Shown: positions 36,194-45,625, counted from the first letter of the stretch. The stretch is 64,000 nt of DNA from Acholeplasmatales bacterium (GCA_017449215.1 JAFSJY010000046.1:19663-83662), one strand, 5' to 3'. The notes: generated by a model not told the origin, from the sequence alone. Made by a program: numbers and translations.

Positions 36194-37108
36194 ATGATGA
36201 AGCATTTATTAACACTTGAGCAATTATCAAAGGATGAAATATTAGAAATATTAAATCTTGCTGATCAATTAAAGTTCCAAAAGAAGAATGGAATTGCTCA
36301 TCCAATTTTAAAGGGTAAAACACTAGGAATGATTTTCCAAAAGTCATCAACTAGAACAAGAGTATCATTTGAGGTTGGTATGCACGATTTAGGTGGTCAG
36401 GCTTTATTCCTATCTAGCCGTGATTTACAAATTGGTCGTGGTGAGCCAGTTCAGGATACTGCAAGAGTTTTATCTAGATATCTAGATGGTATTATGATTC
36501 GTACATATGCTCAAAGCGAGGTTGAGGATTTAGCTAAATATGGTTCAGTACCTGTAGTTAATGCCTTAACTGATTATTGTCATCCATGTCAGGTATTAGC
36601 TGACCTTATGACAATTAGAGAATTTAAGGGTAGCTTTAATGGCTTAAAGGCATGTTTTATCGGTGATGGTAATAACATGGCTAACTCAATCATTGTTGGT
36701 TGCTTAAAGCTTGGTATGAAGATGTCTATTGCATCTCCTAAGGGCTATGAAATTTGTGAGCATATTCAAGAATTTGCAAAACAATACCCTGGTATGTTCG
36801 AAATGACTAATGATCCATTTCAAGCAGCAAAGGATGCTGATGTAATATTTACAGATGTCTATGCATCAATGGGTCAAGAATCTGAGGCTAAGGTAAGACT
36901 TGAAGCATTTAAGGGCTTCCAGGTTAATAAGGAATTAATGGCTGTAGCTCATGAGGATTGTATGGTTCAGCATTGTTTACCTGCTCATAGAGAAGAAGAA
37001 ATTACAAATGAAATCTTTGAGGCTCATGCAGATGAAATTTTTGAAGAGGCTGAAAATAGATTACATGCTCAAAAGGCAGTTTTAGTTAAATTAATGGCAA
37101 ACAAATAA
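36194..37108 (+). CDS. argF: Ornithine carbamoyltransferase
   Basis: Makes citrulline from ornithine and carbamoyl phosphate. It is 304 residues. The carbamoyl-phosphate loop is FQKSSTRTRVSFE near residue 50. DYCHPCQVLADLMTI near 132 and the ornithine motif MVQHCLPAHREEEI near 262 are intact. Two adjacent ATGs are possible starts. It is the last gene of argGHCJBDF. No carbamoyl phosphate synthase genes lie in the window. Confidence 0.97.
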   Translation: MMKHLLTLEQLSKDEILEILNLADQLKFQKKNGIAHPILKGKTLGMIFQKSSTRTRVSFEVGMHDLGGQALFLSSRDLQIGRGEPVQDTARVLSRYLDGIMIRTYAQSEVEDLAKYGSVPVVNALTDYCHPCQVLADLMTIREFKGSFNGLKACFIGDGNNMANSIIVGCLKLGMKMSIASPKGYEICEHIQEFAKQYPGMFEMTNDPFQAAKDADVIFTDVYASMGQESEAKVRLEAFKGFQVNKELMAVAHEDCMVQHCLPAHREEEITNEIFEAHADEIFEEAENRLHAQKAVLVKLMANK

Positions 37109-37154
37109 TAAAAGTAGTGATATAATATTTATAAGTAGGAGGAAATAGATATTT

Positions 37155-37892
37155 ATGAATTCATTATTAAAAAAGGCAGTTGCTGAATGCTTTGGTACTT
37201 TCGTTTTAGTATTCGTTGCATGTGGTGTTGCTTTAGCTACTGGTGGTGGCCTAGTTGCTACTTCATTAGCGTTTGGTTTAGTAATTGTTGCTATGGCTTT
37301 CTCAATTGGAAGAATCTCAGGTTGCCATATCAACCCAGCAGTTTCATTAGGCTGCTTATTAACTAAGAGAATGACTGGAAAGGAATTCTTAGCTTATGTT
37401 TGTGCTCAATGCGTAGGTGCAATCTTAGGTGGCGTTTTAATCTTTGCTTGCTTCAAAATGGCAGATATTAATGTAAACTTCGCATATGGTGCTTCAAACT
37501 ATGCTGTTGGTGGTGAATACTCATTCGGTGGTGTTATGTCTGCTTTAATCGTTGAAGTAGTATTAACATTCATTTTCGTACTAGTTATCTTAAATGTAAC
37601 TGATAAGAAGGCTGATAATTCTGGCGTTTCTAAGTTTGCTGGTATTATCATTGGTTTAACATTAGTATTAGTTCACTTAATTGGTATTAATTTAACTGGT
37701 ACATCAGTTAACCCTGCTAGATCAATTGGTACAGCAGTAGCTAACCTAATCTTTGGTGAGGGTGAAGCTAAGGCTTTAGCTCATGTATGGATGTTCATTG
37801 TAGGACCTTTAGCTGGTGGTGCTTTAGCAGCTTTATGCTATAATGTATTATTTGCTAAAGATGGCGCTGATGAGTCTTCTAAATTAGATTAA
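37155..37892 (+). CDS. Aquaporin / MIP-family channel
   Basis: A 245-residue six-helix channel with both NPA boxes: GCHINPAVSLG near residue 58 and GTSVNPARSIG near 193. An Arg after the second NPA and the short loops resemble AqpZ-type water channels more than glycerol facilitators, though the pore residues were not modelled. TATAAT just downstream of argF (about 37120) suggests its own promoter, and AGGAGG precedes the start. It ends in a strong terminator. Confidence 0.94.
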   Translation: MNSLLKKAVAECFGTFVLVFVACGVALATGGGLVATSLAFGLVIVAMAFSIGRISGCHINPAVSLGCLLTKRMTGKEFLAYVCAQCVGAILGGVLIFACFKMADINVNFAYGASNYAVGGEYSFGGVMSALIVEVVLTFIFVLVILNVTDKKADNSGVSKFAGIIIGLTLVLVHLIGINLTGTSVNPARSIGTAVANLIFGEGEAKALAHVWMFIVGPLAGGALAALCYNVLFAKDGADESSKLD

Positions 37893-37906
37893 TAATAAGA
37901 AAAATT

Positions 37907-37939
37907 AACTGACTTGATTTAATTCGAGTCAGTTTTTTT
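37907..37939 (+). terminator. Terminator after the aquaporin gene
   Basis: AACTGACT and AGTCAGTT close a 12-base loop, with seven Ts following. Confidence 0.85.
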
Positions 37940-37991
37940 CTTATGTAAAAATAATATTTTAATGTTATAATTATCTAAAGGAGTGGATGCT

Positions 37992-38960
37992 ATGACAAAT
38001 TTTGAGGTTTATAAAAAAACATTATCATTTTCATTATTAAAATTTGCAGTAGATTTATTTACAATGGTAGTAGTAGCTGGATGTATGGCTGCTGGATTCT
38101 TTATTATGAATACTACAACTGATAAAGCATTAATAGGTTTAGCTATTGGTTTAATAATAGGAATAATATTATCTGTATTAATAAGTATATTCATTACTAA
38201 TAGAATTAGAGCTGCTCAAATAATAATGATGACATATGGTGTAGTAGATGGAAAAATACCTGATAATGCATTTAGTCAAGGCTTTAAGGAATTACATGGT
38301 AGATTTGGTAAAATAACAGTATTCTTTATTATTGAGCATGCGATTAAAGGAATCTTTAGACAAATCGGTAGAGGCCTTGATAAATTAGGTAGAGCAGTAG
38401 GAGGAGATGTTGGTGAGAGTGTTACATCAGCTATCAATTCCGCAATCCAAATATTAATTGGATATATGTGTGACTGCTGTATGGGCTGGATATTATATCG
38501 TAAGGATGTAAATGGCTTTAAGGCTGGCTGTGAGGGTGCTGTAATATTCTTTAAGCATGGTAAAACATTATTAAGAAATATTGGTAGAATTTTTGGAATG
38601 GGCTTTATATCATTCTTAGTAATTGGTGGAGCATTCTTTGGAATATTCTATTTAATATTTATGAATTTCCCTGATTTATTTAATACATTAGCTAGTGAAA
38701 TTAAAGAAATTGGTATAAGAAATGATATTGAAATAAAGGAATTCTTGACAGAACCAACAACATTAAGATTATTCTTATGTGCAATTGGTGGTATTGTACT
38801 TTGGTCATCAATTCATTCAGTATTAATTAGACCATTCATTTTAGTTGGTGTATTACGTAATTTTATGGCTGCTGGATTAAATGATCTTCCAACAGAAAGT
38901 GATTTTGAGGAATTAAATAATAAATCACCTAAATTCCAAAAGTTATATAATAGGATTTAA
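37992..38960 (+). CDS. Multi-pass membrane protein of unknown function
   Basis: A 322-residue membrane protein I do not recognise. Hydrophobic segments lie near residues 13-40, 43-66, 150-170, 195-225 and 260-285. A cytoplasmic-looking helical stretch (GRFGKITVFFIIEHAIKGIFRQIGRGL) separates the first and second groups, and CDCCMGW is a notable Cys cluster within the third segment. The C-terminus is polar. ATG at 37992 follows AAAGGAG. It is monocistronic with a terminator, and no partner gene suggests a role. Confidence 0.7.
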   Translation: MTNFEVYKKTLSFSLLKFAVDLFTMVVVAGCMAAGFFIMNTTTDKALIGLAIGLIIGIILSVLISIFITNRIRAAQIIMMTYGVVDGKIPDNAFSQGFKELHGRFGKITVFFIIEHAIKGIFRQIGRGLDKLGRAVGGDVGESVTSAINSAIQILIGYMCDCCMGWILYRKDVNGFKAGCEGAVIFFKHGKTLLRNIGRIFGMGFISFLVIGGAFFGIFYLIFMNFPDLFNTLASEIKEIGIRNDIEIKEFLTEPTTLRLFLCAIGGIVLWSSIHSVLIRPFILVGVLRNFMAAGLNDLPTESDFEELNNKSPKFQKLYNRI

Positions 38961-38974
38961 AAATCACAATTATT

Positions 38975-39007
38975 GATTCTCATTTTCAAAATGGGAATCT
39001 TTTTTTC
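38975..39007 (+). terminator. Terminator after the membrane protein gene
   Basis: GATTCTCATTTT pairs with AAATGGGAATC (one G-T), followed by seven Ts. Confidence 0.8.
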
Positions 39008-39056
39008 TTGCAATAAAAAAATATAGTGATATAATTAATTTGCAAATGGTTTGCAA
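39008..39056 (+). promoter_or_regulatory. Promoter and inverted-repeat operator of the zinc-uptake operon
   Basis: TTGCAA (39008-39013), 16 bases, TATAAT (39030-39035). Immediately after it, at the expected transcription start, lies the perfect repeat TTGCAAATGGTTTGCAA (39040-39056), with 7-bp arms and a 3-base centre. It probably binds the Fur-family regulator encoded next. It does not match the B. subtilis Zur box. Confidence 0.65.
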
Positions 39057-39070
39057 TTTGAGGTGAAAGT

Positions 39071-39487
39071 ATGCAAAATAAATATAATACAAAGCCAAAG
39101 GAACAAATTTTAGAGTTTTTAAAAAATCATAAAAATAAGAGATTTACTGTAAATGAGATGTATGAATCTATAAGATTAGAAAATAGTAATATTAATTTAT
39201 CTACTATTTATAGAAACATTAATTCATTAATAGAAGAAGGAGTCCTTTTAAAGCATCAAGGTAATGATAGTAAGTGTGCAACTTATCAGTATATCGAAAA
39301 TGAGGACTGTTTAGCCCACTTCCATTTTGAATGTATTAAATGTGGTAGAGTATCTCATTTAGGAGCAAAGGAAACAAATGATTTTTTAAAGATGATTAAA
39401 AGAACAATGTTCTTTGAGGTAGAGCCTCAAAATACCTATATTAGAGGTATTTGCAATAATTGCAAAAATGTATTTATTAATTTTTAG
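39071..39487 (+). CDS. zur: Fur-family repressor, probably zinc-responsive (Zur-like)
   Basis: A 138-residue Fur-family protein. The winged-helix domain covers residues 1-80 (TVNEMYESI, NLSTIYRNINSLIEEGVL). The dimerisation domain has HFHFECIKCGRVSH and CNNCKNVF, giving the two C-x2-C pairs of the structural zinc site. Assignment to Zur rests on its place as the first gene before znuA-C-B; PerR or Fur cannot be excluded from the protein alone. It ends 8 bases before znuA. Confidence 0.85.
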   Translation: MQNKYNTKPKEQILEFLKNHKNKRFTVNEMYESIRLENSNINLSTIYRNINSLIEEGVLLKHQGNDSKCATYQYIENEDCLAHFHFECIKCGRVSHLGAKETNDFLKMIKRTMFFEVEPQNTYIRGICNNCKNVFINF

Positions 39488-39495
39488 GAGAAAGA

Positions 39496-40479
39496 ATGAA
39501 AAAGATTTTAGGATTTATTGGTTTAGTATTTTGTAGCTTATTACTATTAGTAAGCTGTGATAATACTAGCTATGATATTGTAGTTACTAATTTCCCTGGC
39601 TATGATGCCGCAAGAGCAGTAACAGAAAACACAGATAATAATATTAAGATGCTATTAGCACCAGGTAGTGATGCTCATGGATATGATTCATCAGCTAATG
39701 ATATCGCAACAATTGTTAATTGTAAGGTATTTGTTTATGTTGGTGGTGAATCAGATGAGGAATGGGTTGAAAATAAGATTTTAAATAATGTTAAGGAAAC
39801 AACTAAGGTTGTTAGCATGTTTAAGGTTTTAGAGGGTTCGTTATATGAGGAAGAGGATCATGACCATGAAGAGGAAGAACATGACCACGACCATGATCAT
39901 GAGGAAGTAGAATATGATGAGCATGTATGGACAGACCCTACTAATTTTGCTAAAATTGTAGAGGCTATAAAGGATGCCTTAGTATCGGTTGATACTAATA
40001 ATAAGGAAACTTATGAAGAAAATGCTAAGCAATATAAGAGTGCATTAGCTGAATTAGATAGTGAAATGATTGAAGAAATAGCTAAGGCTAATAATGATAC
40101 TATCGTAGTGGCTGATAGAAATCCATTCTTATATTTTGAGAAGCATTATAACATCGAGGTTGTTGGTGCCTTCCCTGGTTGTTCTACAGTTGAGGCAATC
40201 TCTGCCGCTAAGAAGGCAACACTTATAGATGCAATTAAAACTAATAATATTGGAATTGTATTTATATTAGAAACAACAGATTTAGATAATAGTGCTGGCT
40301 TAGATATTAAGAATGAAATTAATTCTCAAATAGCTAAGGGTACATATAGTGGTAAGACAGTAGATGTTAAGGTTTTATATTGTATGGAAAATCCTGGTAT
40401 GGATGATTTTGAGAATGGTTTAACATATTTAGATATGTTTAAGCATAATATCGATGTTATTAAAGAAGCTTTAAAGTAG
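39496..40479 (+). CDS. znuA: Zinc ABC transporter, substrate-binding lipoprotein
   Basis: A cluster 9 metal-binding protein of 327 residues. The lipoprotein signal ends in LLVSC at about residue 21. The first metal His is in GSDAHGYDSS. A loop of alternating His, Asp and Glu near residues 115-140 is the mark of zinc binders. HVWTDP provides another ligand, and DRNPFLYFEKHY and the C-terminal domain complete the fold. It is coexpressed with the regulator upstream and the ATPase and permease downstream. Confidence 0.94.
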   Translation: MKKILGFIGLVFCSLLLLVSCDNTSYDIVVTNFPGYDAARAVTENTDNNIKMLLAPGSDAHGYDSSANDIATIVNCKVFVYVGGESDEEWVENKILNNVKETTKVVSMFKVLEGSLYEEEDHDHEEEEHDHDHDHEEVEYDEHVWTDPTNFAKIVEAIKDALVSVDTNNKETYEENAKQYKSALAELDSEMIEEIAKANNDTIVVADRNPFLYFEKHYNIEVVGAFPGCSTVEAISAAKKATLIDAIKTNNIGIVFILETTDLDNSAGLDIKNEINSQIAKGTYSGKTVDVKVLYCMENPGMDDFENGLTYLDMFKHNIDVIKEALK

Positions 40480-40489
40480 AGGTGCTAAA

Positions 40490-41179
40490 ATGGCAATACT
40501 AAAGGTTAATGGATTATCTCTTGGATATGAAAAGCAGGTAGTTATTAATGATATTTCATTTGAAGTTAATAATAAGGATTTCATTTTAGTTATTGGTTCT
40601 AATGGTGCTGGTAAATCTACTCTTATTAAGGGTATATTAGGCATTATTAAGCCTATTAGTGGTGAGATTATTTATGATTCAGAAACTAAGAATCATATTG
40701 GATATATGCCACAGGAAACTAAGGTAGATAGAAATTTCCCAGCCTCAGTTATGGAAATAGTATTGTCAGGCTTAATTAATAAAATGGGTAGAAGACCATT
40801 TTATAATAAAGAGGATAAGGAAAAGGCTCGTGAAGCCTTAAAAATCCTTAAGATAGAAAATTTAGAAAAGAAGATATTTTCTGAATTATCTGGTGGACAA
40901 AGGCAAAAAGTTTTATTAGCTAGAAGCCTTTGTGCTACTACGAATTTATTAATATTAGATGAGCCAAGTAATAATTTAGATCAGGAATCTAAGGTTGAAT
41001 TCTATTCAACACTAAAGCATCTAAATGAGGGTCATGGAATAACAATAATAATGATTACTCATGATATTACAAGAGATAGAGAGGCATTCATTGGTAATAA
41101 GGTATTAGAGCTTAGACCTTCAGGATATTTCTTTGATACAACAGAAAAGTACATGGAGGAGCTAGGATATGATTCTTAA
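40490..41179 (+). CDS. znuC: Zinc ABC transporter, ATP-binding protein
   Basis: A 229-residue ATPase. Walker A is GSNGAGKSTLIKG near residue 37, the signature is LSGGQRQKVLLAR near 138, and Walker B is LLILDEPSNNLD near 158, with a switch His in MITHDI. HIGYMPQET is typical of metal-uptake ATPases. It overlaps the permease gene by 11 bases. Confidence 0.95.
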   Translation: MAILKVNGLSLGYEKQVVINDISFEVNNKDFILVIGSNGAGKSTLIKGILGIIKPISGEIIYDSETKNHIGYMPQETKVDRNFPASVMEIVLSGLINKMGRRPFYNKEDKEKAREALKILKIENLEKKIFSELSGGQRQKVLLARSLCATTNLLILDEPSNNLDQESKVEFYSTLKHLNEGHGITIIMITHDITRDREAFIGNKVLELRPSGYFFDTTEKYMEELGYDS

Positions 41180-41996
41180 TAATGTTTTTTCCATGCTAGC
41201 CTATGACTTTGTTATTAAGGCTTTAATCGTTGGTGTATGTATATCATTATGCTCAAGCTTACTTGGTGTTAATATGGTACTTAAAAATAAGGCAATGATT
41301 GGTGATGGCTTATCTCATGTTGCCTTTGGTGCATGTGCTATCGCAGCGTGCTTAAACTGGGCACCATTAATTGTTTCTATTCCTGTAGTAGTAATTTCTG
41401 CCTTTATTATATTAAAGTTATCAGAAAAGAGTAAAATTCATGGCGATAGCTTAATTGCCTTATTTGCATCATCATCTTTAGCTATAGGATATATAGCAAT
41501 TAAGCTTGGTGGCTTAAATAAGGATTTAGATAGCTATTTATATGGAAACATATATATGATATCAACTACAGAGCTTATATTAACATTAGTATTAACTGTA
41601 GTAGTAATAGGAGCATTTGTAATCTTTTATAATAGAATATTTAGTATTACATTTGATGAGGATTTTTCTAAATCAAGTGGAGTAAGAACTGAAATATATA
41701 ATATTATTATTTCAATTCTATGTGCATTTACAGTAGTTATTGGTATGAAGGTAATGGGTACATTATTAATTACTTCATTGATAGTATTCCCAGTTTTATC
41801 AGCAAGACAAATATGTAAAACATATAAGCATGTTGTTATTGCAAGTGCAATAATTTCAGTATTATGCTTCGTTATAGGTATAATAACAAATCTAGCAGTA
41901 GACCTACCTGTAGGTGCTACAATTGTAGTAATTAATTTAATAGTATTTATTATACTTTTAGTAACAAGATTAATAATGAATAAGAGTCCAAGATAG
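41169..41996 (+). CDS. znuB: Zinc ABC transporter, permease
   Basis: A 275-residue ABC-3 family permease with about eight membrane helices. The segment IGDGLSHVAFGACAIA near residue 45 is the family signature, and MGTLLITSLIVFPVLSARQ near 195 is the ATPase-contact region. It starts inside the znuC gene by 11 bases and completes the zur-znuACB operon. Confidence 0.94.
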   Translation: MILNNVFSMLAYDFVIKALIVGVCISLCSSLLGVNMVLKNKAMIGDGLSHVAFGACAIAACLNWAPLIVSIPVVVISAFIILKLSEKSKIHGDSLIALFASSSLAIGYIAIKLGGLNKDLDSYLYGNIYMISTTELILTLVLTVVVIGAFVIFYNRIFSITFDEDFSKSSGVRTEIYNIIISILCAFTVVIGMKVMGTLLITSLIVFPVLSARQICKTYKHVVIASAIISVLCFVIGIITNLAVDLPVGATIVVINLIVFIILLVTRLIMNKSPR

Positions 41997-42035
41997 TTAC
42001 CTATATTGGTAGTATCATGGCTCTTTTTCTTTTTC
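41983..42035 (+). terminator. Probable terminator after znuB
   Basis: AGAG(T)CCA-GATA pairs imperfectly with TATC-TGGCTCT, followed by TTTTTCTTTTT. The left arm overlaps the znuB stop. Confidence 0.55.
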
Positions 42036-42094
42036 TAATGTTTGAGATATTCTCTTAAATATGTTACAATCATATAACTAAGGTGGCGATTACC

Positions 42095-43363
42095 ATGAAA
42101 CTGAATTTAACAGAAACATTATATGCATTATCATTTGCGTTAGATACTGTCCAATATGAAATGGGAGGAATATCTAATGAACATGGTAAGCATGTAGCAT
42201 ATATTTCTTATTTAATGGGTAAGTATCTAAATTATGATAATGATAAATTAAATGATTTAGTTGGTTTATCTATTTTACATGATAATGCTTTTACAGAATA
42301 TGTAAGAGAAGAATATAATGGTGGAGAATTATATGATTATGATGCTATCGCAAGTGATGATGAGATAAATAAATTAAGAAATGGATTCTTAACTCATACT
42401 ATGCATAATGTTGTAGGTGAGGAAAACATTAGATTAATTCCTTTTAGAACTAATGTTAAGGATGTTATTTTATATCATCATGAGAATGTAGATGGAACAG
42501 GTCCATTACATAAGAAGGCTAATGAAGTACCAGAAATGGCTGAAATTATTCATATTGCAGATATGATGGATGTTTTATTTGATTTAAAGAAAATAGATGA
42601 ATCTGGGTTTAATGATGCTATTAATAAGATTAAAAGATTAGATGGTAAATTATTCTCTAAGCATATGGTTGATACATTAGTAGCTTCAGTTAAATATTCT
42701 GATATAGTTACTCTTCAGCACGAAGGTGTTGTTAATTTCTTAAAGAAAAATCTAGAATCTCATATCTATGATTATTCAGATCAGGAGATTAGAAATATCT
42801 GTCAATTCTTTGCTAAGATTGTAGATTACAAATCCTCAGTAACAAAGAATCATTCTTTAGGTGTTGCTGATAAATGCTATAAGATGGCTAAATATTATAA
42901 CTTTGATGATGATAAGGCTATTAGATTTTATTTTGCTGGTGCCTTTCATGATGTAGGTAAATTAATTATTCATAACGATATATTAGAAAAGCCTGGTAAG
43001 CTTACTAGTGCTGAATTTGAAGAGATTAAGAATCATGCAAAAGCTACTGAAATGATACTATCTGGTATCTCTGGTATTGATGATATTATAGGCTGGGCAT
43101 CGAAGCATCATGAAAAGCTTGATGGGTCTGGATACATGTCTAATTTAGGTGCAGATAGCTTATCTTTTGAGGAAAAATTGCTTGCGTGTATAGATATCTA
43201 CCAAGCACTAACAGAAAAAAGAAGTTATAAAGGTGATTTTCACCATACTGAGTCTATTGACATTATGCGAGAAATGGCTAATAATAATAAGATAGACAAG
43301 GATATTGTCGAAGATATTAATAATTATTTTAAGGGAGAAGGAAAATGTCAAAAAAAGTTTTAA
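42095..43363 (+). CDS. Tandem HD-GYP domain protein
   Basis: About 422 residues with two HD-GYP-like halves. The first (residues 1-195) is degenerate: LSILHDNAF replaces HDxGK, although HHENVDGTG remains. The second (235-420) has the full set: FHDVGKLIIH at 284 and HHEKLDGSGYM at 338. Such proteins hydrolyse cyclic dinucleotides such as c-di-GMP; no GGDEF partner lies in the window. I chose ATG at 42095 over GTG at 42083 because AAGGTGG then serves as ribosome site. It overlaps the next gene by 19 bases. Confidence 0.88.
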   Translation: MKLNLTETLYALSFALDTVQYEMGGISNEHGKHVAYISYLMGKYLNYDNDKLNDLVGLSILHDNAFTEYVREEYNGGELYDYDAIASDDEINKLRNGFLTHTMHNVVGEENIRLIPFRTNVKDVILYHHENVDGTGPLHKKANEVPEMAEIIHIADMMDVLFDLKKIDESGFNDAINKIKRLDGKLFSKHMVDTLVASVKYSDIVTLQHEGVVNFLKKNLESHIYDYSDQEIRNICQFFAKIVDYKSSVTKNHSLGVADKCYKMAKYYNFDDDKAIRFYFAGAFHDVGKLIIHNDILEKPGKLTSAEFEEIKNHAKATEMILSGISGIDDIIGWASKHHEKLDGSGYMSNLGADSLSFEEKLLACIDIYQALTEKRSYKGDFHHTESIDIMREMANNNKIDKDIVEDINNYFKGEGKCQKKF

Positions 43364-44013
43364 CTTACGTTTCATTAGCTGTAGGTTGCCTTGCTGCTAT
43401 CGCTGCCATTTTCTACCTTGTAAATGCAATTCAGGTTGCTACTAATTATAATTGGGTAGATGGTGAAATTAAGACAACTATTTATGAAATTCTAATTGTA
43501 ATTACATTATTATGTGCTACAGTTGGTTATTGCTTAGGTGGAGTTAGAATCATTAAGGCTTTCTTAGATAAGAAGGATGTTAATTATTCATACTTTGCAT
43601 TACCTATGGCAACTTATTTCGCAGCTAAGATTATCTTCGCAGGAATCTATCTTGGTTTCTGGGATTTAGGTGATGTAGGAACATGGATTTTCGCTGCATT
43701 AGCTATTGGTGGTTTAGTATTAGTATTATTACCTGTATTTGGTAAGATAGATGAGAAGAATTCAAAGCTAGTTGCTTTAATTGCTGCTATCGCTGGATTC
43801 GTATTATCTTTAGTAGACCTAATCAATGCTGGTGGTGTTAATGCTGCTGCATTAGTATTCGTTATGTTCATGTTTGCATGTGTAGCTGCTATCTATGTTG
43901 CATATGTATTTACAGAATACAACAATGCTCCTGAGTCTGAGGCTAAGGAAGAGAAGGCTGTTGAAGCTAAGGAAGAAGCTGCTGAAGCTGATTCTGAAGA
44001 TAAAGCTGAATAA
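43345..44013 (+). CDS. Small polytopic membrane protein with acidic tail
   Basis: A 222-residue protein with six hydrophobic segments between residues 5 and 192, rich in Ala, Val and Leu. The last 28 residues are Glu, Lys and Ala only, ending DKAE, and are probably cytoplasmic and disordered. I know no family for it. It begins inside the HD-GYP gene after GGGAGAAGG, so the two are coupled. The minus-strand protein at 55998-56336 ends in a very similar tail. Confidence 0.75.
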   Translation: MSKKVLTYVSLAVGCLAAIAAIFYLVNAIQVATNYNWVDGEIKTTIYEILIVITLLCATVGYCLGGVRIIKAFLDKKDVNYSYFALPMATYFAAKIIFAGIYLGFWDLGDVGTWIFAALAIGGLVLVLLPVFGKIDEKNSKLVALIAAIAGFVLSLVDLINAGGVNAAALVFVMFMFACVAAIYVAYVFTEYNNAPESEAKEEKAVEAKEEAAEADSEDKAE

Positions 44014-44026
44014 TTTGATTTGGTAG

Positions 44027-44060
44027 AAAGCGTGGCTTAGGCTACGCTCTTTTACTTTTT
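44027..44060 (+). terminator. Terminator after the HD-GYP operon
   Basis: GCGTGGC and GCTACGC (one G-T) enclose TTAG, then TCTTTTACTTTTT. Confidence 0.75.
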
Positions 44061-44177
44061 ACAAGAAATAATAGACTAGTGGACGCATAATCCCATTTTA
44101 TACAGTTAACTTAAATTAGTGCTATTTTATTTTGGTTGATTATATGATATAATTAACAAAACGGAGGTTCGATCATT

Positions 44178-45512
44178 ATGAGTTTTAAATTAAATTTAAA
44201 TGTTGATAATGCCACTTGCTTTATTGATAAGAAGGTTTTAGATGGCGTAAAGAAGGATGCTAAGAGTGCATATCAAACTTTAGTAGAAAAAAATGGAGAA
44301 GGAAATGATTTCTTAGGCTGGTTAGATTTACCAGTAGCTTATGATCATAGAGAATTTGATAGAATTAAGCAAGCCGCTGCTAGAATTCAAGAGCAATCAG
44401 ATGTATTACTTGCAATCGGTATTGGTGGTTCTTACTTAGGAGCTAGATCAGCTATTGAAATGAATAAGAAGTATTTCGGTCAAAAGGGTTGTGAGGTTAT
44501 CTTTGTTGGTAATCATATTTCTTCAACTTATGCAGTTGAATTATTAGAATATATTAAGGATAAGGATTTCTCTATTAATATTATTTCTAAGTCAGGCACA
44601 ACTACAGAGCCTGCAATTGCATTCCGTATTTTCAAGGAAGAGCTTGAAAATAGATATGGTAAGGAAGAGGCTAAAAAGAGAATTTATGCAACTACAGATA
44701 AGGCAAGAGGTGCATTAAAGGGCTTAGCTGATGCAGAAGGCTATGAGGAATTCGTAGTACCTGATGATGTAGGTGGAAGATTCTCAGTATTAACTGCAGT
44801 AGGCTTATTACCAATCGCTGCGGCTGGTATTGATATTGATGAAATGATGACTGGTGCTAAGGATGCATATTTAAAGTATTCTAATGATAATTCAGAGGAA
44901 AATGATGCTGTTAAATATGCTATTACTAGACAGGCATTATATAGAAGTGGTAAGAAGCTTGAAATGCTTGTTAACTTCGAACCAAAATTAAATTATTTTG
45001 CTGAATGGTGGAAGCAGCTATTTGGTGAGTCAGAGGGTAAGGATGGAAAGGGTATTTGGATTACATCTGCTTCATTCTCTACTGACCTTCATTCATTAGG
45101 TCAAATGATTCAGCAGGGTGAAAGAACTTTATTCGAAACTGTAATCTCTATTGAAGAGCCAGAGAAGAATATCAATATTAAGGAAACTCCTGATAATCTT
45201 GATGGATTAAACTTCTTGGCTGGTAAGTCAATGGATTATGTAAATAAGATGGCTATGGAAGGTACTTTAATTGCACATGTTGATGGTGGTGTTCCAAATA
45301 TTAGAGTAACAGTTCCAGTTATCTCTCCATATACTTATGGTTATATGGCATATTTCTTCGAATTTGCATGTGGTGTATCAGCTTATATTTCCGGTGTTAA
45401 CCCATTCAATCAGCCTGGTGTTGAATCTTATAAGAAGAATATGTTTGCCTTATTAGGTAAGCCTGGATATGAAAATATGAAGGCTGAATTAGAGGCAAAG
45501 ATTAAGAAATAA
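44178..45512 (+). CDS. pgi: Glucose-6-phosphate isomerase
   Basis: Interconverts glucose-6-P and fructose-6-P in glycolysis. It is 444 residues, the short Bacillota form. [17 protein letters not shown] near residue 77, [17 protein letters not shown] near 135 and [19 protein letters not shown] near 195 are the sugar-isomerase signatures. The catalytic Glu lies in [10 protein letters not shown] near 310. It is monocistronic with GGAGG and a terminator. Confidence 0.97.
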   Translation: MSFKLNLNVDNATCFIDKKVLDGVKKDAKSAYQTLVEKNGEGNDFLGWLDLPVAYDHREFDRIKQAAARIQEQSDVLLAIGIGGSYLGARSAIEMNKKYFGQKGCEVIFVGNHISSTYAVELLEYIKDKDFSINIISKSGTTTEPAIAFRIFKEELENRYGKEEAKKRIYATTDKARGALKGLADAEGYEEFVVPDDVGGRFSVLTAVGLLPIAAAGIDIDEMMTGAKDAYLKYSNDNSEENDAVKYAITRQALYRSGKKLEMLVNFEPKLNYFAEWWKQLFGESEGKDGKGIWITSASFSTDLHSLGQMIQQGERTLFETVISIEEPEKNINIKETPDNLDGLNFLAGKSMDYVNKMAMEGTLIAHVDGGVPNIRVTVPVISPYTYGYMAYFFEFACGVSAYISGVNPFNQPGVESYKKNMFALLGKPGYENMKAELEAKIKK

Positions 45513-45529
45513 TCTATGAATTAATGAAT

Positions 45530-45563
45530 TATGGTCACAACTCGTTGTGGCCATATATTTTTG
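45530..45563 (+). terminator. Terminator after pgi
   Basis: TATGGTCACAAC and GTTGTGGCCATA form a 12-bp stem with one G-T and a 2-base loop as drawn, followed by TATTTTTG. Confidence 0.8.
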
Positions 45564-45611
45564 TTCAAAAATGGACAATGTTCCAATTTCGGTTATAAAT
45601 AAAATTTATAG

Positions 45612-45625
45612 TGAAAGCACTTACA
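45612..45625. promoter_or_regulatory. Near-match to a CcpA (cre) site upstream of nrdD
   Basis: TGAAAGCACTTACA differs from the cre core by A instead of G in the central CG. The rest of the 300-base gap holds the pgi terminator and AT-rich sequence with a weak TTGATT/TAAAAT promoter near 45770-45800. Confidence 0.3.

Noticed and set aside
35925..36350. Minus-strand frame of 141 codons across argD/argF
   Set aside because: It is the shadow of two well-conserved genes; no initiation site or homology.
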